64,000 nt of DNA, from the NCBI GenBank assembly GCA_951640165.1, contig OX621249.1:8173001-8237000 (forward strand), written 5' to 3'. The position numbers and the translations under genes were made by a program. This document shows positions 10,394-22,203 of the stretch, piece after piece. The notes beneath the pieces are model-generated. The model was not told the origin of the DNA and did not search any database. It worked only from the letters and a program-made list of their open reading frames with translations. Each line of letters begins with the position of its first letter. Positions within the stretch are counted from its first letter, which is position 1. Source of the stretch: Pseudoips prasinana (taxonomy: Eukaryota > Arthropoda > Insecta > Lepidoptera > Nolidae).

Positions 10394-10487
10394 ACAATAA
10401 ACAACTTACAAAGAGTCTGTTTGCTAAATACTCAAGATTACGATCTTACGTATTTAGCGAACAGACTTTTTGTGAGTTGTTTATTGT
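10394..10487 (+). other. Long hairpin, 45-bp arms, 4-nt loop
   Basis: Arms 10394-10438 and 10443-10487 pair along their whole length around a TACG loop with about five mismatches, some of which would be G-U pairs in RNA. The same hairpin is at 17007-17051/17056-17100 in block A2. It could be a foldback element remnant or a hairpin RNA source. No coding support. Confidence 0.7.
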
Positions 10488-11394
10488 ATAGATTGTGCCG
10501 TTTTTTTTTTAACAATTTTGTGTTCATTTTGTTTGCGTTTCTGTAAAATGGTCATTAAGTTTTCAAAATTAAGTTTACTGCTGTAACTTCCCCATACAAA
10601 TTGTGCCATTGGATAAGTTATTGGATACTGTCACTGATATTCGTTCCAATTCCCGCTATCTACACCCACAGATACGCTACGTCAAAGTATAACGATATAT
10701 TTTATTTTTAGACGATGTGTTTGCGTGACGTCAATCGCTTTCGGGACGTAAATCTGATCCTTTATTGCAACAAAGTTACCACGCTGTTAATGGTAAAAAT
10801 AATACTTTTACCACGTGTAACAAGCCTCGGAAATATTCAATATACAGTTTGGATAACAGCTCAATTCGATGTTACCAAAAAAGAAAAAAAAAATATTATT
10901 ATGCCTGCTTTTTTAATACTGGGAAATTCATAATATTTACACGAGGTCTTCTGAAACTAAGCAGAGCTCCTACTATGGAAATCAGGTTAATGTCAGTTTT
11001 AAGTTTTTTAAAGAGTAATTATTTGCTAAAACGCTTAGCGGGGACCCGTTCGCCTATTTTGTTCTGAGAAACCAGACATCAGGTCAAAAAAAAAAAGGAA
11101 ATACCATTTATCCAAGTAGCTTATACTCGACTTGCTTCGCTCAATACAATCAAAGTTGTTAAAATCAAGATGAGTTCATAATTTTGAAGCAATTTGGAAG
11201 TCAAACAAAACAGTTCCCCTGAAGTACGGCTAACCATTGTTATTAATGAGCCCGATCAGTAATTTATTCAATTAAATGCCTTGTTGGAGTTATAAAGCTG
11301 ATCAGATAAACAAAGAGAACCACACTGCTGTGGATCTGAAGAGGGATTACTTTGTAAGTGGATAACGGGAAACTGGAGTTATTATAAAGGGAAT

Positions 11395-12090
11395 AAGGTT
11401 TTAACACTTCCGAATTGCTGTATATGGAAGAACTCAGCATTCAGAGGGAGTTTCCGAGTCGCCGCAAGTAATGTTTGGAACGTTCTTCTTCCTCCAAGTA
11501 TTCGTATGCTGTGTACAGTGAAGACTGCCTCGTTGGTCTAGCGGTAGCGTGTTCACCCGCAGAGAACGAGGTCCTGGGTTCAAATCCCGGGTCGGGCCAA
11601 AATGTGATTTTGGGACTTTTCTGTAAAAAGAAAAACTTCTCAGCATCAGTCCGAAGTCTGGGGGTTGGCGGTATTATACCCCCGTGCCTCGGAGATCACG
11701 TAAAGCCGTCGGTACTGTACCTGACCTCTTTCCGGTCGTGTCGCATAGGCGTCCCATCGGATCATGAGAGTAATGGAATAGAAAGTGCTCCTGTGCGTAC
11801 ACACTTGATCACTATAATATGTACCACGCAGATGGCTAATCTCTGTTGAGACTGGCCGCCGTGGCCGAAATTCGGCTAGGAGGGCATTATTATTATTACA
11901 GTGAATTCATTTAGAACACGGTTAAAAATATACTTACTAGAAAAACAAAAACTAGTTAACTTGTTTTCCTCTGCGGCGGTTTACTTTACACACCGTAGTA
12001 CTCCAAATCTGTTTCTAGACCTTTTTATCTCATCGCTTCCTTTGTTGTTCACTCTCATAGCGCAGATTGCTAAATGTATTTTCTACATTT
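11395..12090 (+). pseudogene. LINE C-terminal fragment interrupted by SINE-C
   Basis: The coding tail VWNVLLPPSIRMLCTV (ending 11522) is followed, after the SINE, by NSFRTRLKIYLLEKQK from 11903. This recreates the usual LINE ending (WN-LPPSIR ... SF--RLK-YLL). The SINE is flanked by a perfect 8-bp duplication ACAGTGAA at 11515-11522 and 11898-11905. RT domains are absent. Confidence 0.7.
11523..11897 (+). repeat. tRNA-derived SINE (family C), full length with target-site duplication
   Basis: A 375-bp body. A box TTGGTCTAGCGGTAGCG, B box GGTTCAAATCC, conserved body and a 3' (ATT)n tail. Flanked by the 8-bp direct repeat ACAGTGAA. This copy defines the family ends. Confidence 0.85.
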
Positions 12091-12524
12091 TTCTTATCTA
12101 TTGCACTTTAGCTAGCACATGTGAACACTAAACTATGAAATTTTCATCACTTTAACTTGTGTAAGTACACCAATTGTAATACCATTATTTCTTTCTGTTT
12201 TAAGCACCATTTGTATACTCAATGTATACCTACAAACATATATGGCCTTTGCGTCTGTTACAGACGATTTACGGCGCATTGTCTGAGAGACATTTTTTTG
12301 GTGGCTAAACAAACCGATGCGAGAGCGACATAGCCTGCCGCAGGTCTGACAAGAGAAGAATTATAAATAAAATTACAGATCATCAGGCATGCGAACCACG
12401 CAGTGTTGTACTTTTTCCGTTTGTGATATGAAAATAAAAAGATTTTATTATTATTAACTCTCAATGGTCGTCTTCCACCGTGCGTACCACAAGAAACTTT
12501 TTACTGCGCCGCCCCGTGGAATCA

Positions 12525-12640
12525 TTTAACTGTGGAGTTATTTCCAATCCGGTATGACATGGCAACGTTCAAGAAGCGAGTCTATTCCTTTAAAGGTCGA
12601 CAACGCACTGGCGGCTCCTCTGGGGCTCTACTGGCTAAGT
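12525..12640 (+). pseudogene. LINE C-terminal tail fragment
   Basis: Encodes a tail with [20 protein letters not shown] and [13 protein letters not shown], the common ending of several insect LINE RTs. Paralogous fragments are at 18985-19085 and 46000-46110. Confidence 0.5.
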
Positions 12641-12691
12641 CGCCGAACATCGATTTCTTTAATGGCGTTCATATAAATAAAGGTTAAAAAA

Positions 12692-12838
12692 GACTTAATC
12701 AATCGTTAAATCGGCTTCCATGATCACATGTGACGTCATAAAAGGTCCGGAATCGATTGTCAACGTTGAAGCCGATTTAAGGATTGATTAAGTCATTTAA
12801 AAGTGGATTATTAAATTAAAAAATGTAATAATCCACTT
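12692..12838. repeat. Two consecutive inverted repeats at the LINE junction
   Basis: First hairpin: GACTTAATCAATC...GGCTTC near 12691-12720 pairs with GAAGCC...GATTGATTAAGTC at 12769-12795 (27-bp arms, about 50-bp loop). Second hairpin: AAGTGGATTATTA (12800) pairs with TAATAATCCACTT (12838). They sit directly 5' of the LINE fragment and are absent from the other duplication unit. A ~105-bp MITE is possible for the first. Confidence 0.55.
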
Positions 12839-12848
12839 GACATAATTG

Positions 12849-14690
12849 AGTTCACCTACCTCCGAAAAGACTCCAGTGTCCATGCAAAATTGTGTTATAA
12901 TAGGTATATAGAGAAAATTGAAAGCTATATAAAGGCTAATCCGAAGTATTTCTGGAAACACGTAAAAAAATTACGGAAGTGTCAGTCAAACTATCCATCA
13001 CAAATGTACTTAGATGATCACAAAGCCGATAATAACCAAGAAATATGTAATTTATTTGCATAACAGTTCTCTTCGGTATATGAGGAGTATAAAGAACTTA
13101 CCAGCGAGTCTGATCTTAAAATTATTTTACCAGAAATAAGTAATTTTACTATTTCTCCCGACTCTATACATAAAAAACTCACAGAACTGAACTTGACTAA
13201 AGGCCCTGGACCAGATGATATCCCGCCAATTTTCCTATCGCGTTGTGCTCGTCAAATAACTACTCCCCTCGCATATATATACAATACATTTCTAAAGTTA
13301 GGCACTTTCCCCGATAAATGGAAAGAAGCTAAAATTGTCCCAATCTTTAAAAACGGAAAGCGTGACCTCGTAACAAATTATCGTCCAATATCAATTTTGT
13401 CGGTGTTCTCTAAGATCTTCGAATCATTAGTATATCATTTCTTCTATAATCATGTAAAGAACTACCTATCTATGAACCAACACGGGTTTATGACAAAAAG
13501 TCAACTAATACCAACCTCGTTACATATGTTAGCAATTTGATGTCTGAAGTTGATAAGGGGTATTGGCGCCATTTATACTGACATTTCTAAAGCCTTTGAC
13601 AAAGTTAGTCACAATATACTATAAGACAAATTGCAACTCATGGGTATAACCAATGTAGCTTTACGCTGGTGCAGGTCATATTTGAAGGCAGGGACTTCTA
13701 GGGTGGTAATAGATGGCAACACATCTGAACCTTTCATTGCCACTTCCGGTGTTAGGACCCCTATTATTCATCTTTTCATCAATGATTTGACAGATAACAT
13801 ACACCATTCTTCACCCTACCTATTCGCCGACGACTTAAAACTTACCCGGATAATCAAATGTGAGAAGGATTTCCAATTGTTACAAGCTGATGTGGATAGT
13901 CTAAATCAATGGTGCATAAAAAATAAAATGCTCCTGAACTGTGATAAGTGTTATCACATCAAATTCACTAGGAAGCGTAATAAATTTCCATCTTTTTACG
14001 TAATACAGGGTAAACAGTTAGCTGAAGTTGAAGTCATACGCGATTTAGGTATACATCTGGACAGTCGCCTGTGTTTTCCTCCTCAACAATATAATACAAT
14101 GATCAGTGCGGCTTACAAGTCCTTAGGATTCGTACTTCGCTGTTCAAAGGAATTTAAAAAGCCCTCGACTACCTTGCTATTGTATAACAGCTACGTCAGG
14201 AACAAATTAGAATACTGCAGCACTGCTTGGAACCCGATGTATCAAGTCCATGCCGAGAGAATAGAGAGAATTCAAAAGAAATTAACCCATAACCTAGCAT
14301 TCCGGGCAATGATAGCAAAAACCGTTCGGTCTTACGATGAACGACGAAAACATTTCAATCTGCTTTCTCTAAAATCTCGTCGCTTGGTTGTCGACATGTT
14401 TTCTTTACAAGCTGCTAAACAATAAGATAGAATGTCCGGATTTACTTAACATGATCAGTATCAATGTACCAAATAGACTTCCGCGTCATCCTCGGGCATT
14501 GCTTAGAGTCCCTCGGTGTAGAACAAACCTTGGCCAACACTCTCCGATTGTGAGACTGTCAGTCGAATACAATCAAGTGTCAGCATTAGTGGCAGGCATA
14601 GATATATTTTTTAACTCAATTAGCCGATTTAAAAGCTTTTTGGAAACTCATTTGAGCACGTAATGTCTCAATCAGTTTTATATATATTTG
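12849..14690 (+). pseudogene. Jockey-like LINE, 5'-truncated and broken reverse transcriptase
   Basis: Coding sequence runs from the linker before the RT domain (YLRKDSSVHAKL) through RT: GPGPDDIPP, NYRPISILSVFSKIFE, an ISKAFDKVSH motif at about 13590, LFADDLKL as the catalytic box, and a C-terminal region ending KLLNNKIECPDLL and FLETHLST. It is inactivated by a TAA at about 13061, frameshifts near 13500 and 13560, a TAA at about 13621 and another shift near 14400. The N-terminal endonuclease is missing. An AT-rich 3' UTR follows to roughly 14950. Jockey clade is inferred from motif style. Confidence 0.8.
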
Positions 14691-14954
14691 TAATTTTATT
14701 AAATATTTTATTTTATTCCTTTTCTTTATTTTTAGTTTCTTAGTTTTTCAGTGTGAGCATGCTGCATGCTTTAGATTAATATTTAGGTTATTTTATTGTA
14801 TTTTTTGTATTCATTTAATTTAATTACCTTAATTTATTGCGTTTTATAAATGTATTTTACAACACTAAAATTATGTCTGTTCAAAACAATTTGCATGCTG
14901 TGATCTCCTATAATTAAAGATGCACAAGAACTGAGTACCTTACCCGACCTATGT

Positions 14955-16325
14955 TACCAATTATTGTAGCAGTCATAGACTTAGTTTCCGCCATAAGGCT
15001 CAACTAGTCACCTTCAATAAAGTAATAAATAAAACCAATGCATTTTATAATCCACATTTTATTGAGGATGGAACATTTCACATATGAAGACGTTAATTTA
15101 TACATCATACATCTCATTGAATTGAGGTAAGCTTTAGGCATGTCCATTTCTGTTACGCGTTAAGCAAAAAGAGATATTGATGACTTATACACCACTAAAT
15201 CATACAATATTTATAGTTTAATTATATATCTTGTTTCTCCTCGAAGTGATTGTAAATCTTTGAGAAATAAAGAAATTCCAACCGTTATGTGTTGCGCAAA
15301 TAGCTCAATCTAGCCATGACCTTCGAAACTTTAGTTTACGGCTATGAAGCTGTAAACTAAAGTCATCATCATCATCATAATCATATCAGCCGAAAGACGC
15401 CCACTGCTGGACAAAGGTCTCCCCCAAAGATCTCCATAATTGTCCAGTCTTGCGCTCCCCGGATCCAGCGGCTTCCGACCCTTATAAGATCATCGGTCCA
15501 TCTTCTAGGGGACTGCTGATCGAGAATATACAAATAAATACAAAATGCATCAGCGGACTAACATGTTAACAGTAACGGTGGTCTTCCTTTCCGTGTATTT
15601 TACTTACAATTGTTTAGTTACCTCAGTATTTATGAATTATGGATTGACTTGTTATATAGCAACACAATGTAAAAAATAAAATATAAATTAATTAATAAAA
15701 TGTAAAAGAAATACAGTCGACGCCATGTCGGTCGATACACTATCGACCTTAACAGCGTGATCATATTGGCAGAAAGATCGATTTTCATATTACAAGTGTA
15801 TATACTGTCATGACGTCAATAAACATAGAAAACACTATTCACATTAAAACATTTCATAAATATTTAAAATAAACAACATACATAATAAAATTACTATTAC
15901 GATTTAGATTATTAGTTTTATGTGGCTATATTTTTGTTTTATAGGGCAGTGAGCACTGGGAAAAAAAAGGTGCGTAAAACACCAGATACTGTCGCCTGTA
16001 ACAACGCTGCGCGTCACCCACCGGCTTACTCTGGCGGCATGGCCGGCGGCGCGCGGCGGCTAGGCACCGCGGTAGGCGTGGTTCACAAACTACCCGCCAC
16101 AGGGGAACGCCAGTGGGCAAAGCGCAGTGCTGAATGTTTTTAACGACGGTAATATGTGTTTTTGCCTTTAACCCAAATGCTCTGTGGCATTCTACGTCAT
16201 ATGTCAGCAACCTATTGAACCCGCCAGCGTGCATTGCACGTGTGTGACCCTTCGATCTCAACTCTTATCGGTAATGTGAATCTAAAAACCCTCAACCTAG
16301 TATAGACAGAACTTTAACCCCTTTT
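14955..16325. repeat. Duplication block B, first copy (B1)
   Basis: Pairs with 19845-21352 and is collinear apart from small indels and the 189-bp insertion in B2. It includes a short hairpin with ACTTTAGTTTACGGCT arms (15337-15364) and a minus-strand RTE-like LINE tail (CCCACTGCTGGACAAAGGTC at 15400, the reverse of the WTDDLVKVAG type of C-terminus seen at 41270). Confidence 0.8.
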
Positions 16326-16333
16326 TCATTTTT

Positions 16334-19085
16334 CCCTTTACACGTGCAGCCTGTGGGCAAATTATATACGAAAAGCGCATAGTGCTCTCCATGTTCAATA
16401 CAATGATGCATTCAGGACATTGTTGCGGCTGCCCCGCTACTGCAGTGCATCGGGCATGTTTGCGGGGGCGCGCATCGATTCCTTCTACGCTACTCTGCGC
16501 ACGCGTCCATGCTAAGCAGAGTGCGGGCCAGCCGAAACTCCGTCTTGGCCGTCATAGGAAACATGCTAGATAGCTCTTGCTTAGATTGACTCACGCAAGA
16601 AGCCATTACTGTTAGAGTTGTGAATGTACAATTATATTGTATTAACATATTTTCGGTCAAAGCGGTCACCGTAGCCTAGCTGGTGGTCCTAGGTAGATGA
16701 GCACGAATTTTTGTTTCTGAGTCATGGATGTTTTCTATGTATTTAAGTATTTATCTATCTATATAAGTATGTATATCGTCGCCTGGTACCCATAGTACAA
16801 GCTTTGCTTAGTTTGGGGCTAGGATGATCTGTGTGACATTGTCCCTAGATATTATTATTATAATTTTTAAGATTTATGTTTTACTAGCAAAATGGATCTT
16901 TGTTATCGGAATGAAAATAAATTTATTATTATTTATATTATATAGGGTGGCCACATTATTCTTTCTGGGCCGTAAACCATACGGCTCGGCAAACAGCTCA
17001 ATATACACAATAAACAACTTACAAAGAGTCTGTTTGCTAAATACTCAAGATTACGATCTTACGTATTTAGCGAACAGACTTTTTGTGAGTTGTTTATTGT
17101 ATAGATTGTGCCGTTTTTTTTTTAACAATTTTGTGTTCATTTTGTTTGCGTTTCTGTAAAATGGTCATTAAGTTTTCAAAATTAAGTTTACTGCTGTAAC
17201 TTCCCCATACTAATTGTGCCTTTGGATCAGATATTGGATATTGTCACTGATACTCGTTCCAATTCCCGCTATCTACACCCACAGATACGCTACGTCAAAG
17301 TATAACGATATATTTTAATTTTAGACGATGAGTTTGCGTGACGTCAATCGCTTTCGGGGCGTAAATCTGATCCTTTATTGCAACAAAGTTACCACGCTGT
17401 TAATGGTAAAAATAATACTTTTACCACGTGTAACAAGCCTCGGAAATATTCAATATACAGTTTGGATAACAGCTCAATTCGATGTTACCAAAAAAGAAAA
17501 AAAAAATATTATTATGCCTGCTTTTTTAATACTGGGAAATTCATAATATTTACACGAGGTCTTCTGAAACTAAGCAGAGCTCCTACTATGGAAATCAGGT
17601 TAATGTCAGTTTTAAGTTTTTTAAAGAGTAATTATTTGCTAAAACGCTTAGCGGGGACCCGTTCGCCTATTTTGTTCTGAGAAACCAGACATCAGGTCAA
17701 AAAAAAAAAGGAAATACCATTTATCCAAGTAGCTTATACTCGACTTGCTTCGCTCAATACAATCAAAGTTGTTAAAATCAAGATGAGTTCATAATTTTGA
17801 AGCAATTTGGAAGTCAAACAAAACAGTTCCCCTGAAGTACGGCTAACCATTGTTATTAATGAGCCCGATCAGTAATTTATTCAATTAAATGCCTTGTTGG
17901 AGTTATAAAGCTGATCAGATAAACAAAGAGAACCACACTGCTGTGGATCTGAAGAGGGATTACTTTGTAAGTGGATAACGGGAAACTGGAGTTATTATAA
18001 AGGGAATAAGGTTTTAACACTTCCGAATTGCTGTATATGGAAGAACTCAGCATTCAGAGGGAGTTTCCGAGTCGCCGCAAGTAATGTTTGGAACGTTCTT
18101 CTTCCTCCAAGTATTCGTATGCTGTGTACAGTGAAGACTGCCTCGTTGGTCTAGCGGTAGCGTGTTCACCCGCAGAGAACGAGGTCCTGGGTTCAAATCC
18201 CGGGTCGGGCCAAAATGTGATTTTGGGACTTTTCTGTAAAAAGAAAAACTTCTCAGCATCAGTCCGAAGTCTGGGGGTTGGCGGTATTATACCCCCGTGC
18301 CTCGGAGATCACGTAAAGCCGTCGGTACTGTACCTGACCTCTTTCCGGTCGTGTCGCATAGGCGTCCCATCGAATCATGAACGTGATGGAATAGAAAGTG
18401 CTCCTGTGTTTGCGCACACACTTGAGCACTATAATATGTCCCGCGCAGATGACTAATCTCTGTTGAGATGGCCGCCGGCCGCCGTGACCGAAATTCGGCT
18501 AGGAGGACATTATTATTATTACAGTGAAGTCATTTAGAACACGGTTAAAAATATACTTACTAGAAAAACAAAAACTAGTTAACTTGTTTTCCCCTGCGGC
18601 GGTTTACTTTACACACCGTAGTACTTCAAATCTGTTTCTAGACTTTTTTATCTCATCGCTTTCTTTGTTGTTCACTCTCGTAGCGCAGATTGCTAAATGT
18701 ATTTTCTACATTTTTCTTATCTGTATTGCACTTTACATGTGAACACTAAACTACGAAATTTACATCACTTTAACTTGTATAAGTACACCAATTCTAATAC
18801 CATTATTTCTTTCTTTTTTTTAAGCGCCATTTGTATACTCAATGTACACTGACAGACAAATTATAAATAAAAGCACAGATCATCAGGAATGCGAACCACG
18901 CAGTGTTGTATATTAACTCTCAATGGTCGTTTTCCACCGTGAGTTCCACAAGAAACTTTTAACGCGCCGCCCTGTGGAATCATTTAACTGTGGAGGTATT
19001 TCCAATCCGGTATGACATGGCAACCTTCAAGAAGCGAGCTTATTCTTTTAAAGGTCGGCAACGCACTGGCGGCCCTTAAGGTGTT
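16334..19085. repeat. Duplication block A, second copy (A2)
   Basis: Near-identical to A1 at +6613 bp. It carries the same LINE fragments, the deleted SINE-A (16657-16863), the hairpin (17007-17100) and SINE-C (18136-18520, flanked by ACAGTGAA at 18128-18135 and 18521-18528). Differences from A1 are mostly single bases plus small indels after 18380. It lacks the jockey-like LINE found after A1. Confidence 0.85.
18136..18520 (+). repeat. SINE family C (A2 copy)
   Basis: Duplicate of 11523-11897 with the same insertion site and target-site duplication. It is a copy by duplication, not an independent insertion. A ten-base difference near the 3' end (GGCCGCCGGCCGCCGTG) distinguishes it. Confidence 0.85.
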
Positions 19086-19259
19086 GCTAATGTCCATGGG
19101 TAGCGGCTACTGTTAAATTAATATAAAAACTACAAATAATGTCTAAACAACGCGACAACGGAGATACTTCTACTTCTTTCATTGACTGTGTACTAATATG
19201 GATTGGGCACGTATGCCAATACAGAAAAGTTTGTATATAGACACTTTTTAAACACCGTA

Positions 19260-19645
19260 ATTGGCGAAGAATCATACGGCTCACCTTATGGTAAGTGATC
19301 ACCGTAGCCTACGAACGCTTGCAGCACCAGAGGCATCATTAGCGCGTTGCCGACTCTTACAACTCCCTTTTTGAAGGACTCCATGCTGTAGTCTCTTGGG
19401 AAAACCGTAACAGGGAGTTCATTCCACAACTTCAACGTACGTGGGAGGAAGTTTCGTTGAGAGCGAACCGTACGTGATCGAAAAGGTTCGAGGATGTGAG
19501 GTGATTGCAAAATGTGAGGATGAACTCCCTGTCTGTGGCGAGAGGTGCGATGGTAGGAGGTGGCCATCGCCATCAAATCAAATAATTCCTCTGAACACAT
19601 CCCATTGTATAGATGGCAGAACACACAGAGAGGCAACAAATTACA
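19260..19645 (-). pseudogene. LINE C-terminal fragment
   Basis: The minus strand encodes an uninterrupted 117-codon stretch with FRSRTVRSQRNFLPRTLKLW, NELPVTVFP and ESFKKGV, the standard end of an insect non-LTR RT. The catalytic domain is absent. It lies between A2 and B2 and has no partner between A1 and B1, so it arrived after the duplication or was lost from unit 1. Confidence 0.65.
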
Positions 19646-19844
19646 AATAACAGAACATCGAAGTATTGTAGATTAGAATTCAGCCCTGCAATAGGTTGTT
19701 GCACCATTGTGGTCCTGTTGAGTGTCCATGGGTAGCGGTGATCACAAAATCCTTATTGTGTGCATACCAAACTTTAACTTTCTAGGACTTTAAAAAGTAC
19801 TTTACATGACTGTAGGACGTTTCGGCCCGACTGTTAGTCGATCT

Positions 19845-21352
19845 ATGTTACCAGTTATTGTAGCAGTCATAGACTTAGTTTCCGCTATAAGGCTCAACTA
19901 GTCACATTCAATAAAGTAATAAATAAAACCAATGCATTTTATAATCCACATTTTATTGAGGATGGAACATTTCACATATTAAGACGTTAATTTATACATC
20001 ATACATCTCATTGAATTGAGGTAAGCTTTAGGCATGTCCATTTCTGTTACGCGTTAAGCAAAAAGAGATAATGATTACTTATACACAACTAAATCATACA
20101 ATGTGTTACATCAATAGTGTTGCGCAAATAGCTCAATCTAGCCATGACCTTCGAAACTTTAGTTTACGGCTGAGAAGCCGTAAACTAAAGTCTTTCGGCT
20201 GATATGATTATGATTATGACATCATAATCATATCAGCCGGAAGACGCCCACTACTGGACAAAGGTCTCCCCCAAAGATCTCCATAATTACCAGTCTTGCG
20301 CTCCCCGTATCCAGCGGCTTCCGACCCTTACAAGATCATCGGTCCATCTTCTAGGGGACTGCTGATCTTCTTCTTCTTATCGTGTCGATGGTAAGATTTA
20401 GATTTTGTCTTGCCAAAATTGAGCAACGCTGATTGCCCCGGCTGAAGCGTCATACAAGTCCTGAAGGGAACAAGAGAATGGACAAGAAGGACAATCAGAT
20501 AAATGAGCCATACTTTGGGGTGACACGCCGCACTCGCAGATGTTTTATGATGTGATTGCTGATCGAGAATATACAAATAAATACAAAATGCGTCAGTGAA
20601 CTAGCATGCATTAGCATTAACGGTGGTATTCCGTACCGTGTATTTTACTTACAATTGTTTAGTTACCTCAGTATTTATGAATTATGGATTGACTTGTTAT
20701 ATAGCAACACATGTAAAAAATAATATAAAAATTAATAAATAAAATGTAAAAGAAATACAGTCGATGCCATGTCGGTCTATACACTATCGACCTTAGCAGC
20801 ATGTATCATATTGGCAGCAGCTTTCAGATGCAAGTGTATATACTGTCATGACCTCAATAAACATAGAAAACACTATTCACATTAAAACATTTCATAAATA
20901 TTTAAAATAAACAACATACATAATTAAATTATTATTACATTTTAGATTATTACTTTTTAAGTGGCTATATTTTTGTTACATATGGCAGTGAAAACTGGAA
21001 AAAAAAAGGTTCGTAAAACACCAGATACTGTCGCCTGTAACAACACTGCGCGTCACCCACCGGCTTACCCTGGCGGCATGGCCGGCGGCTAGGCACCGCG
21101 GTAGGCGTGGTTCACAAACTACCCGCCACAGGGGAACGCCACTGGGCAAAGCGCAGTGCTGAATGTTTTTAACGACGGTAATATGTGTTTTTGCCTTTAA
21201 CCCAAATGCTCTGTGACATTCTACGTCGTATGTCAGCAACCTATTGAACCAGCCAGCGTGCATTGCATGTGTGTGGCCCTTCGATCTCAACTCTTGTCGG
21301 TAATGTGAATCTAAAAACCCTCAACCTAGTATAGACAGAACTTTAACCCCTT
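19845..21352. repeat. Duplication block B, second copy (B2)
   Basis: Matches 14955-16325. It is longer because of the 189-bp LINE-tail insertion at 20368-20556 and small indels. The hairpin arms are re-paired as ACTTTAGTTTACGGCT near 20156, followed by an extra inverted TTTCGGCTGATATGATTATG stretch. Confidence 0.8.
20368..20556 (-). mobile_element. 5'-truncated LINE tail insertion with 8-bp TSD
   Basis: A 189-bp insertion absent from B1. It is flanked by a perfect duplication TGCTGATC (20360-20367, 20557-20564). On the minus strand it encodes CECGVSPQSMAHLSDCPSC and AISVAQFWQDKI then a stop, a C-terminal zinc-knuckle region of a non-LTR element, ending in a GAAGAAGAA tail. This is a complete record of one target-primed insertion after the block duplication. 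Confidence 0.8.
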
Positions 21353-21766
21353 TTACAAATTTGTGCGAATATTGGCATACTTATTTCATAATCATTATAT
21401 TATTACGTACACGTTAAATACAACAGATCAACATTCTCAGGCTTTAAGATAATGATTATACCATATTTTAATACCTCTGGTTGGAAACTGAGGAAAACTC
21501 ATCCCTTGGCATTCCATTTAGATTTGAATCCTGGACTTTTCTGCAGCTAAACAGACTAGAACTAAACTTGGGCCATTAAGTGTTATTTAGATTTTCTAAA
21601 AAGTAGGTACTTGTTTTGGATTTGTATTATGATATTCTATCATATTCCACACGAAAATGTGCAGGTGTTTTAAACACAAATTTGCATCACAGTCGTGGGC
21701 GGAGGTATCTTCCATTCAATTCTTTATAAAACTTAACCATATATTTGAATTACAAAATTGTAGTTA

Positions 21767-22110
21767 TGTAAGACTTATTGCATTCCAAAAGTTGTTACTT
21801 CGCTTGCCGATAGATGGCGTTACTGGAAAAATTAGAAGTCGGTGTTGAGATTCTCCGCCGTCGAATGACCTCCCCCGATTTTCACTTCTTATGTATTCTG
21901 ACTAGGGACTCAATATACCTGGTTTACTCGGCTTTCAAGCTATTGGAACCAATAAACTAGAATATTGTAATCTGCACCTATTGCGTACGGAGGTTCCGTC
22001 GAACCGCCAACCAAGTAGCGTGTCGCCTGTACGTAGGATAAGTTTCAATAAACGTTATTATTACTCGAAAGTACTGTCGTTTCTTCTGCGCCCACCGTCA
22101 CCTCACTACA
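21767..22110 (+). repeat. 5' LTR of Gypsy-type retrotransposon
   Basis: 344 bp, starting TGTAAGAC and ending ACTACA. Identical in length to 24306-24649 and 26086-26429. Preceded by GTTA (21763-21766), which matches GTTA after the 3' LTR (24650-24653), a 4-bp target-site duplication. AATAAA-like motifs lie inside. Just downstream, TGGGGCCTGCG at 22112 is the likely primer-binding site. Confidence 0.9.
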
Positions 22111-22203
22111 GTGGGGCCTGCGAAACCAGCGACCTACCTGGTGACAAAATCTGGACGGAAGACAACGTACCCACTTCGAGCGACAACCAAAGAATCGAGG
22201 AAA

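Larger units (their letters stand above)
9721..12640. repeat. Duplication block A, first copy (A1)
   Basis: Pairs with 16334-19085 at a constant offset of 6613 bp from about 9781 to 11800, drifting by about 10 bp beyond. The match is nearly identical over about 2.4 kb and weaker to 12640. Contents: decayed LINE tail (9743-9960), a SINE-A with internal deletion (10044-10250), a 45-bp-arm hairpin (10394-10487), a LINE tail split by SINE-C (11395-12090) and another LINE tail (12525-12640). The same nested insertions are present in both copies, so duplication came after them. Confidence 0.85.

Noticed and set aside
10211..10546. 111-aa hydrophobic ORF, also at 16824
   Set aside because: Made of SINE 3' end, T-rich sequence and a hairpin; conservation is due to segmental duplication.
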